From Alphaproteobacteria bacterium (GTDB lineage Bacteria; Pseudomonadota; Alphaproteobacteria; UBA8366; GCA-2717185), in the NCBI GenBank assembly GCA_016764135.1, contig JAESSL010000089.1, forward strand, positions 1 to 12,312: a DNA stretch of 12,312 nucleotides, written 5' to 3'. A program made the translations under genes and the position numbers. The notes under the pieces are model-generated. The model did not search any database. It saw nothing but the letters and a program-made list of their open reading frames with translations, and was not told the DNA's origin. Below, piece after piece: positions 6,765 to 12,312 of this stretch (positions are counted from its first letter, which is position 1; each line of letters opens with the position of its first letter).

Positions 6765-7220
6765 TTAAATATCGTCCGCGTTTCCAAGCGCCTTGGCCAG
6801 TTCAAACAGCCGTTTTCGGACAACCGGATTCGCGATCCCATAATACGACCGAACCAGATCCAGCGTTTCCCGCTTGGCGAGGGGGTCGGCTTCAAACGGA
6901 TCAATCGGCGCATCGGCTTTGCCCGGCGTCGAATTTGGGGAAGAGCTGACAGCCACGACAGGCATGTCGTCAAAAAAGAACGACACGGGCACATCAAGAA
7001 CCCGAGACAAGTCGAAGAGCCGACTGGAGCCAATTCGATTGGCGCCGCGTTCATATTTTTGCACCTGCTGGAAGGTCAACCCGATGGCGTCGCCGAGTTC
7101 TTCCTGGCTCATGCGCAGAAGCGTGCGACGAAGACGGACCCGGCTTCCAACATGGATATCCACCGGATTAGGGCGACCGGTCGCGCTGACTGGAGACCGT
7201 CGCATATCTGCTGTGCTCAT
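6765..7220 (-). CDS. XRE/Cro-CI family helix-turn-helix transcriptional regulator
   Basis: A 151-residue probable DNA-binding protein. The helix-turn-helix domain spans about residues 23-82, with VGSRVRLRRTLLRMSQEEL and then LTFQQVQKYERGANRI (48-63), which contains the recognition helix, and LDVPVSFFFDDM closing the domain. This wording is highly typical of a small HTH protein found widely in alphaproteobacteria, often next to metK. The C-terminal tail (about 105-148, RETLDLVRSYYGI and RKRLFELAKAL) looks helical and may be a dimerisation element; I recognise no sensor domain. ATG at 7220 lacks a strong ribosome binding site; ATG at residue 6 is an alternative. It sits between lnt and metK with its own terminator. 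A role in regulating metK or SAM supply is a plausible inference from context, not shown by the sequence. It does not look like a phage repressor: no phage genes are nearby. Confidence 0.93.
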   Translation of the reverse strand: MSTADMRRSPVSATGRPNPVDIHVGSRVRLRRTLLRMSQEELGDAIGLTFQQVQKYERGANRIGSSRLFDLSRVLDVPVSFFFDDMPVVAVSSSPNSTPGKADAPIDPFEADPLAKRETLDLVRSYYGIANPVVRKRLFELAKALGNADDI

Positions 7221-7278
7221 CGTGTATCCGTCATCATAAATTACCCTGAAATCTCGATTGTTTTATTAATCAAAGACA

Positions 7279-7306
7279 GGTTTATCATGGACCCAACCGC
7301 AGTCAA
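7279..7306 (-). promoter_or_regulatory. Weak candidate promoter for the XRE regulator
   Basis: The minus strand has TTGACT (7306-7301), a 16-base spacer and TAAACC (7284-7279). The -35 is good but the -10 matches at only three of six positions. Another -10-like hexamer, TATGAT (7238-7233), lies closer to the start codon but lacks a -35. The 121-base gap between lnt and the regulator shows no clear terminator, so read-through from lnt may also drive the gene. Confidence 0.28.
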
Positions 7307-7341
7307 GGAGGCAAACCCTTGCTCTCTTGCATTGAATTTAA

Positions 7342-8913
7342 CTAATACAATTTGCGGGAGAGCCATAAAATAATCGATGCCGTCAAAAGCATTAATAGGA
7401 ACAAATTTTCACCTAAAATTGCATATAAAGTTCTTTGGGAATACTCATCCGGGAACAAGGCTTCCGGAAGCACCGCATCAATCACGCCCACCTGGTTCAA
7501 CCCCAGGCGCTGCAATATCCGACCATACGGATCAATTATTGCGGATACGCCGGTATAAGCGGCGCGGATCATCGGCGCGCCTTCTTCAATAGCGCGGAGT
7601 TGCGCAATGGCGAGATGCTGGTACGGCCCAGCGGTAGCCCCGTACCAACCATCATTGGTCAGGTTCAGCATCCAGTCAGCGGGATTGCGTCGATCCATAA
7701 CGGCGCCGGGAAAGATGACTTCATAGCAGACCAACGGGCTTACCGGCGGCAATCCAGGAAACTGAATTGTCCGGGGTCCCGGGCCGGGAGAATACCCACC
7801 TGCGCCGTGGGTTAATTTCTGGAAGGGTAAAAATTCGCGAAACGGAACGTATTCGCCAAACGGCACCAGATGAAACTTGTCATAAACCCCCACAATGGCG
7901 CCATGGCTGTCCAACGCAATCGCCGAGTTATGCAACCCTGTCTCGTCGCGCCGCGGCGCGCCGGTGATAAGCCAGCCGCCCGGCGGCGCGGCGCTCGATA
8001 AAACGCGGCGAGTCTCGGGATCGGATTCGACATAAAAGGTTGCGGCCATTTCCGGCCAGATAACATGAGTCACCCAATCAGGCCGATCCTTGATGCTTAA
8101 GGCGATATGGCGCCGTAAATTACGGTTCCGGAATTCCGCACCCCATTTTTCCCGTTGGGGAATGCTGGCCTGCACGATCCGAAGACCCACGCCATCGACA
8201 AAACCCTCACCCGGCGCGGGCGCCCCGGACAGACGAATTTCGCCGCCGATCCACGCCAACAACGGGACGCCAATGGCGAACGCAAGCGCAACGCGGCGAA
8301 CGCAAGCGGATTTCGCGATGACAAGCGCCGGCGCGCAAGCGCTCGCCAACACCAGAAAACTGAGCCCATAGACGCCAAACAAGGCGGCGGATTGCGCCAG
8401 CGCGGTCGACCCGACCCAGGACTGGCCAATCAAATTCCAGGGAAAACCAGTCAGAAAGACGCCCCGAACCCATTCCAGCGCCGACCAGGCGATAATAAGC
8501 AGAATCGTCCGCGCCACGATTCCGCGCCCACGCCCTGCAATCAAAAACGCCAACCCGCTGTAAATCGCGAGCAATCCGGGCAATCCAAGAACGGCGAACG
8601 GCAACAACCATGCATGCTTCGCCGCGAAGACAAGAAGCGCAAACCCGATCCAGTACAGCCCCGCAAAAAAATAGCCGAACCCGAACCACCAACCCGTCCA
8701 AAAAGCCTGACGTTTGGTTTGCGCGCCGCCCAGGAGCCAGAGAACCGCCGGAAAGACAATAAAGAGGACAGGCGCCAGATAACTCGGCGGCAATGCTAAC
8801 GTCGCAGCGGCGCCCAAAACGAGCGCGACGCTGTATCGACGCCATCCCACAAGGCCGGTTAACCGCGCGGCCAGCTGTTCACAGCGCGACGACGCCGAAT
8901 TCGACAGGATCAC
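7342..8913 (-). CDS. lnt: Apolipoprotein N-acyltransferase
   Basis: Lnt adds the third acyl chain to the N-terminal cysteine of lipoproteins in the inner membrane. The 523-residue product matches the family length (about 510-530). Several hydrophobic spans fill residues 28-225, e.g. YSVALVLGAAATLALPP, and one closes the protein (about 499-518). Between them is the periplasmic nitrilase-like domain with the expected Glu-Lys-Cys triad: E288 in IWPEMA, K346 in YDKFHLVPFGEY and C396 in LVCYEVIFPG. The LNLTNDGWYG stretch (416-425) is also typical. The start is GTG at 8913, overlapping the corC stop as GTGA. It is the last gene of the overlapping miaB-ybeZ-ybeY-corC-lnt chain, the order also seen in E. 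coli around ybeZYX-lnt. No terminator is visible after its TAG. Confidence 0.98.
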   Translation of the reverse strand: MILSNSASSRCEQLAARLTGLVGWRRYSVALVLGAAATLALPPSYLAPVLFIVFPAVLWLLGGAQTKRQAFWTGWWFGFGYFFAGLYWIGFALLVFAAKHAWLLPFAVLGLPGLLAIYSGLAFLIAGRGRGIVARTILLIIAWSALEWVRGVFLTGFPWNLIGQSWVGSTALAQSAALFGVYGLSFLVLASACAPALVIAKSACVRRVALAFAIGVPLLAWIGGEIRLSGAPAPGEGFVDGVGLRIVQASIPQREKWGAEFRNRNLRRHIALSIKDRPDWVTHVIWPEMAATFYVESDPETRRVLSSAAPPGGWLITGAPRRDETGLHNSAIALDSHGAIVGVYDKFHLVPFGEYVPFREFLPFQKLTHGAGGYSPGPGPRTIQFPGLPPVSPLVCYEVIFPGAVMDRRNPADWMLNLTNDGWYGATAGPYQHLAIAQLRAIEEGAPMIRAAYTGVSAIIDPYGRILQRLGLNQVGVIDAVLPEALFPDEYSQRTLYAILGENLFLLMLLTASIILWLSRKLY

Positions 8914-9902
8914 TGCCCGTCTTCGTTAACGTCGGCGTTAGATCCAATATCGGCGATCGTGATTTTTTTGGGCAGGTTTCGCACCAGAAGCCGCTTGATG
9001 CGCCGGGGATCGGCGTCAAGAATTTCAAACTCGATGCCCGTTGGTTCATGGATGATGAGTTCGCCCCGATTCGGGACTCGCCCCGCGACCGTAAACACCA
9101 GACCCGCGAGCGTGTCCACGTCATCTTCCCGCTCTTCATCGGTCATAACAGGCCCGACGACCGCTTCGAACTGGGCGATCGGAAAGCGCGCATCGGCGAT
9201 CAGAGAGCCATCGGCGGTGGGCGTCAGACGCGGCCCGTCGGAGACATCATGTTCGTCTTCGATTTCGCCGACAATTTGTTCAATAAGGTCTTCAATCGTG
9301 ACAAGGCCGTCGACCCCGCCAAATTCATCAACGACAAGCGCCATATGCAAATGCGACAGCTGCATCTGGATCAACAAATCCATCACCGGCATCGTCGGCG
9401 ACACAAACATCGCCTTGCGCAAAATCTTGCGGAAGTTGAATTTCTCGCGCGCGCTGATTTGTCGGACGACGTCCTTGATGTGGACCATGCCAATGACTTC
9501 GTCGCGGCTATGGTGATAAACCGGCAATCGGGAGTGCGCGGCCTTGTTGATCAAGGCGACCAAATCTTCCAGCGAGGCGGTGACGTCAATCGAAACGATA
9601 TCCGCGCGCGGCACCATGACGTCCTCCGCAGACAACCCGTTCAGGTTCAGGATATTCCGGATCAACGCCCGTTCGCCGGGATCGATCGACCCCCGCTCGT
9701 CATCGTGCTCTTCAATGAGCTCTTCAAAGGTGTCCCGGAGAGTAGTATCTCCGTTGGGCAAACCAAACACACTGCGCAATCGACCCCAGAGACCAAGTCG
9801 CGGCGTCGCGCCATCCTTGGCTGCACTGCCCGTCCCGGGCGCCTTTTGCGAGGTCGTCTTTTGCGAGGGCGTCACGGGCGCCACGCTTGTATTGCCATTC
9901 AT
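8910..9902 (-). CDS. corC: CorC/YbeX-type CBS domain protein (HlyC/CorC family)
   Basis: A 330-residue soluble protein of the short CorC/YbeX type. It has no N-terminal DUF21 membrane domain. Two CBS domains lie at about 95-150 (DVMVPRADI, RLPVYHHSRDEVIGMVHIKD) and about 160-215 (MALVVDEFGGVDGLVTIEDL, then IVGEIEDEHD), followed by a CorC_HlyC/transporter-associated domain (about 225-315, with DTLAGLVF and GRVPNRGE). CBS pairs of this kind usually bind adenine nucleotides. Earlier work tied CorC to Mg/Co efflux in Salmonella; the location between ybeY and lnt is conserved and its exact role is less clear. The first 35 residues are low-complexity and hold a 15-bp tandem repeat (TPSQK, TTSQK). 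ATG at 9902 has GAGG seven bases upstream and overlaps the ybeY stop as ATGA. Confidence 0.96.
   Translation of the reverse strand: MNGNTSVAPVTPSQKTTSQKAPGTGSAAKDGATPRLGLWGRLRSVFGLPNGDTTLRDTFEELIEEHDDERGSIDPGERALIRNILNLNGLSAEDVMVPRADIVSIDVTASLEDLVALINKAAHSRLPVYHHSRDEVIGMVHIKDVVRQISAREKFNFRKILRKAMFVSPTMPVMDLLIQMQLSHLHMALVVDEFGGVDGLVTIEDLIEQIVGEIEDEHDVSDGPRLTPTADGSLIADARFPIAQFEAVVGPVMTDEEREDDVDTLAGLVFTVAGRVPNRGELIIHEPTGIEFEILDADPRRIKRLLVRNLPKKITIADIGSNADVNEDGQ
9843..9872 (-). repeat. 15-bp tandem duplication in the corC 5' end
   Basis: Two adjacent 15-base units, ACGCCCTCGCAAAAG (9872-9858) and ACGACCTCGCAAAAG (9857-9843), differ at one base and encode TPSQK and TTSQK. The duplication is in frame within the disordered-looking N-terminal stretch of CorC and probably arose by slippage. 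Confidence 0.9.
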
Positions 9903-10408
9903 GACAACGCCTCGCTTGGCGCGACGACGTACGGATCCGCAATATTCAACCCGGCCAATATTTTAATTTCCCGCCGTTCCATTCGCGTCGCCGCAGCGTC
10001 TTCTTCGTGATCCCAGCCTAGAAGGTGAAGAACGCCATGCACGACCAGATGCCGCGCATGATCCGAAAAGCTCTTGTTCTGCGTGACGGCTTCGCGCTGT
10101 ATCGTTTCCGAGGCCAGAACAATATCGCCAAGATGCCGCCGTCCCGCCTGACCTGTCGGCAGACTGTCGGCGGCGTCTTCGGGAGCCGCATCCATGGGAA
10201 AGGACAAAACATTCGTCGGTTTGTCCGCGCCACGAAACCGGGCGTTTAAATCCTGAACAAAGGCGTCATCCGCCAAAACGACGCTGACTTCACATTCACC
10301 GCGCTCCATCACGTCGCGCCAGACCGCTTGCGCGGCGGCGTCAACGCTTTCATCGTTCAATCCAGCCCAGTCGCCTGTCTGGTTTGTTATTTCAACGACA
10401 AGCGTCAT
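9899..10408 (-). CDS. ybeY: Endoribonuclease YbeY (rRNA maturation factor)
   Basis: YbeY is a metal-dependent single-strand endoribonuclease involved in 16S rRNA 3' processing and ribosome quality control. The 169-residue product carries the zinc-binding motif HGVLHLLGWDH, with H124, H128 and H134 as ligands, and the upstream TNVLSFPMD (65-73) and LGDIVLA (93-99) motifs of the family. The stretch between them (about 74-92, with LPTGQAGR) is variable in length in the family and here is Gly/Ala-rich. ATG at 10408 overlaps the ybeZ stop as ATGA, and the TGA overlaps the corC start as ATGA. Partnership with the PhoH-type ATPase just upstream is expected from the conserved ybeZ-ybeY pairing. Confidence 0.97.
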   Translation of the reverse strand: MTLVVEITNQTGDWAGLNDESVDAAAQAVWRDVMERGECEVSVVLADDAFVQDLNARFRGADKPTNVLSFPMDAAPEDAADSLPTGQAGRRHLGDIVLASETIQREAVTQNKSFSDHARHLVVHGVLHLLGWDHEEDAAATRMERREIKILAGLNIADPYVVAPSEALS

Positions 10409-11427
10409 TCAGGTCCGTCCGGCTCATCAGCAACTTTTTCACCCGACGTCGTCCGTTTACGCGCCCGGTGCGCATCGGCCTTGTCATAGGCGCGGATAAT
10501 GCGCGCTACCAAGGGCGGCCGCACCACATCCTTGTCCGTAAACCGGACAAACGTCGCGCCTTCAACATCGGACAATTTCTCCACCGCATCGCGTAAACCA
10601 GACTTCGTGCCGCGCGGCAAATCAATTTGGCTTAAATCGCCTGTCACGACCATGCGGCTGTTTTCGCCAAACCGGGTGAGAAACATTTTCATCTGCATCG
10701 TGGTCGTGTTTTGCGCCTCGTCCAGAATCACGAATGCATTGGCGAGCGTCCGGCCCCGCATGAAGGCGAGCGGCGCAATTTCGATCTGGCCGCTTTCCAG
10801 TTGCTTGGCGACCTGATCCACTGTCATGGTGTCGTGCAGGGCGTCATAAAGCGGCCGCAAATAAGGATCGACCTTGTCGCGCAAATCACCGGGCAAAAAG
10901 CCAAGACGCTCTCCGGCCTCCACGGCGGGGCGCGACAGGACGATTCGGTCGATCTGGCCTTGCCCCATCATCGCAACCGCCGCACAAACCGCCAGATAGG
11001 TTTTACCGGTCCCGGCAGGGCCAAGCGCGAATGTCAGGTCGTTTTTATCGAGCGCATCAATATAAAGCGCCTGCGCGGCCGAGCGGGCGTGAATGGTCTT
11101 CCGCCGTAACTGAATGCCGGTATCCGCCACGCCGCTGCGAGAAACGCCAGCCATGCGAATGGCGGCGTCGACTTCCGCCTCCCCGACGCCCTGTCCGCCG
11201 CGCAATCGGGCATACAGGGTTTCCAGCGCGCGTTGGGCCATGCCCGACGCCTCTGCGGGGCCCTCGATGGTCAGTTGATTGCCACGCCCAACCACCGATA
11301 CGCCCAGCTGTTTCTCGATGCGGGCAAGATGTTTGTCATGTTCGCCGAACAACAGGGACAACAAATTGTTATCGTCAAACTGGAGTTGAATAACAGGATC
11401 CATGTTGGCGCTCGCCACAATGCTCAA
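10405..11427 (-). CDS. ybeZ: PhoH-like ATPase YbeZ
   Basis: A 340-residue PhoH-family P-loop ATPase, thought to act with YbeY in RNA metabolism. An N-terminal KH-like segment (about 12-75, with LFGEHDKHLARIEKQLGV) precedes the ATPase core. Walker A is GPAGTGKT (136-143), Walker B is VILDEAQN (233-240), and VTGDLSQIDLP (261-271) is also diagnostic. The Lys/Arg-rich C-terminal tail after about 315 is not conserved. The start is TTG at 11427: AAGGG lies seven bases upstream and the codon overlaps the miaB stop as TTGA. The alternative ATG at 11403 would remove only eight residues and has a weaker site. The family assignment is certain; the biochemical role is known mainly from other bacteria. 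Confidence 0.95.
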   Translation of the reverse strand: MSIVASANMDPVIQLQFDDNNLLSLLFGEHDKHLARIEKQLGVSVVGRGNQLTIEGPAEASGMAQRALETLYARLRGGQGVGEAEVDAAIRMAGVSRSGVADTGIQLRRKTIHARSAAQALYIDALDKNDLTFALGPAGTGKTYLAVCAAVAMMGQGQIDRIVLSRPAVEAGERLGFLPGDLRDKVDPYLRPLYDALHDTMTVDQVAKQLESGQIEIAPLAFMRGRTLANAFVILDEAQNTTTMQMKMFLTRFGENSRMVVTGDLSQIDLPRGTKSGLRDAVEKLSDVEGATFVRFTDKDVVRPPLVARIIRAYDKADAHRARKRTTSGEKVADEPDGPE

Positions 11428-12312
11428 GCCGTCGCCCTTTCTGTTTTAAGGTCAATATCATCACGCGCGGCGGCGTCGCCCACAGAGCCATCCGCAGTGT
11501 CACCCACAAAACCGCCTTCAACGTCGAGACCAATAATGCGGCCCTTCAAACTGGCCGGGTGAATGTCCACGATTTCGCATTCGACGACCGAGCCCATCAA
11601 TTCCTCGATCACCGCCGGGGGCGCGTCGACATGCACCGCCTGCAAATAAGGCGACCGTCCGGCCATTTGGCCGGGGAAGCGACCGGGCCGGTCCAGCAAC
11701 ACCGACATTCGTTTGCCACGGCTTGCTTCATTGAACGCTATTTGTTGCGACTGCACCAATTGCTGCAGCGTGGCGAGGCGGTCTTCCTTGACCGCTTCGG
11801 GAACCTGATTTTCTTCCGCCGCGGCGGGCGTTCCGGGACGCGGGCTATACTTGAACGAATAGGCCTGCGCATATCCTATATCCGACACCAGCCGCAGCGT
11901 ATCGGCGAAATCCCGGTCCATTTCGCCGGGGAAGCCGACAATAAAATCTGACGACAGCGCAATGTCCGGGCGTGCGTCGCGAATACGCGCCACCACCTGG
12001 CGATACTCGTCAGCCGTATGCCGCCGGTTCATCATCGCCAGAATTCGGTCCGAGCCGGATTGAACCGGAAGATGCATATAGGGCATCAGTTGCGGAACGT
12101 CGCGATGGACGGCGATGAGAGCGTCGTCGACATCCAGCGGATGGTTGGTCGTATAGCGAATTCGCTCAACGCCCACCGCCGCGATATGCTCAATCAACGC
12201 GCCCAGGCCCCACTCCTGACCATCCAGCCCGTCGCCATGATAGGCGTTCACATTCTGCCCGAGCAGCGTAATTTCCCGAACCCCGGCGCCAACAAGACGC
12301 GTCGCTTCAGCC
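11424..12312 (-). CDS. miaB: tRNA-2-methylthio-N6-isopentenyladenosine synthase MiaB, C-terminal 295 residues
   Basis: MiaB is a radical-SAM enzyme that adds the methylthio group to i6A37 in tRNAs reading UNN codons. The window holds the last 295 codons; the 5' part, with the UPF0004 domain and the CxxxCxxC cluster motif, lies beyond the right edge. The visible part begins within the radical-SAM barrel, with ITLLGQNVNAYHG, and continues with YMHLPVQSGSDRIL and MNRRHTADEY, then SSDFIVGFPGE, all typical of the methylthiotransferase family. A TRAM domain follows (about RGKRMSVLLDR to SLKGRIIG), plus a 30-odd residue acidic tail that is not part of the domain. NVNAYHG favours MiaB over RimO or MtaB. 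The stop overlaps the ybeZ start as TTGA. The miaB-ybeZ-ybeY-corC-lnt order supports the assignment. Confidence 0.96.
   Translation of the reverse strand, partial: AEATRLVGAGVREITLLGQNVNAYHGDGLDGQEWGLGALIEHIAAVGVERIRYTTNHPLDVDDALIAVHRDVPQLMPYMHLPVQSGSDRILAMMNRRHTADEYRQVVARIRDARPDIALSSDFIVGFPGEMDRDFADTLRLVSDIGYAQAYSFKYSPRPGTPAAAEENQVPEAVKEDRLATLQQLVQSQQIAFNEASRGKRMSVLLDRPGRFPGQMAGRSPYLQAVHVDAPPAVIEELMGSVVECEIVDIHPASLKGRIIGLDVEGGFVGDTADGSVGDAAARDDIDLKTERATA

Noticed and set aside
6765..7220. XRE regulator as a trace of a prophage
   Set aside because: There are no phage genes, integrase or attachment repeats nearby, and the protein matches a chromosomal alphaproteobacterial type that commonly accompanies metK.
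7301..7330. Hairpin CAAGG/CCTTG after lnt as a terminator
   Set aside because: The stem has only five pairs and no T-run follows on the minus strand, so it was not listed.
8793..10010. Long plus-strand open frame of 405 codons
   Set aside because: It is the mirror of corC, with ends antisense to lnt and ybeY, all of which have clear motifs. The frame is Arg/His/Asp-rich, as expected for a shadow of a G+C-rich gene.
10139..10162. LPTGQAG-coding segment of ybeY as an inserted palindromic repeat
   Set aside because: The DNA is only partly self-complementary and I found no second copy in the window; the region is naturally variable in YbeY.

Overview
This window is a stretch of bacterial core chromosome, almost certainly from an alphaproteobacterium. 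All ten protein genes lie on the minus strand, so transcription runs from right to left as printed. The order miaB - ybeZ/phoH - ybeY - corC - lnt - XRE regulator - metK - trmB - rimP - nusA - ylxR - infB is a known alphaproteobacterial arrangement. The YlxR domain fused to an L7Ae-like domain, the NusA with extra C-terminal helix-hairpin-helix repeats, and the short HTH protein beside metK point the same way. The genus cannot be told from the sequence. Codon use looks uniform, and I see no phage, insertion sequence, CRISPR array, tRNA or rRNA.

Right part (7342-12312): the 3' two thirds of miaB (tRNA modification), then ybeZ, ybeY (RNA maturation and ribosome quality), corC (CBS-domain protein) and lnt (lipoprotein acylation). 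All four junctions are 4-base overlaps of stop and start (TTGA, ATGA, ATGA, GTGA), so this is one tightly coupled translation unit whose promoter lies outside the window.

Middle part (4702-7341): an XRE-type HTH regulator with its own intrinsic terminator, then a promoter with two 14-base direct repeats 20 bp apart, a leader of about 85 nt, metK (S-adenosylmethionine synthase) and trmB (a SAM-dependent tRNA methyltransferase). metK and trmB appear to share a CTGA overlap, which would mean that trmB starts at CTG. SAM made by MetK is the substrate of TrmB, and also of MiaB at the other end of the window.

Left part (1-4658): the rimP - nusA - ylxR - infB transcription/translation operon. It has a good sigma-70 promoter, but a strong intrinsic terminator lies between that promoter and rimP and ends only 17 bases before the start codon. 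A weaker hairpin with a T-run lies in the rimP-nusA gap. This layout suggests attenuation, possibly NusA feedback.

I find no undescribed gene system. The observations worth a second look are regulatory: the rimP leader terminator, the repeats and small Met-containing ORF before metK, and the run of N-TGA overlaps that argues for a CTG start. At least five of the twelve protein-coding starts or partial genes begin with GTG or TTG, so starts from automatic annotation deserve checking. No stretch longer than 165 bases lacks a gene.
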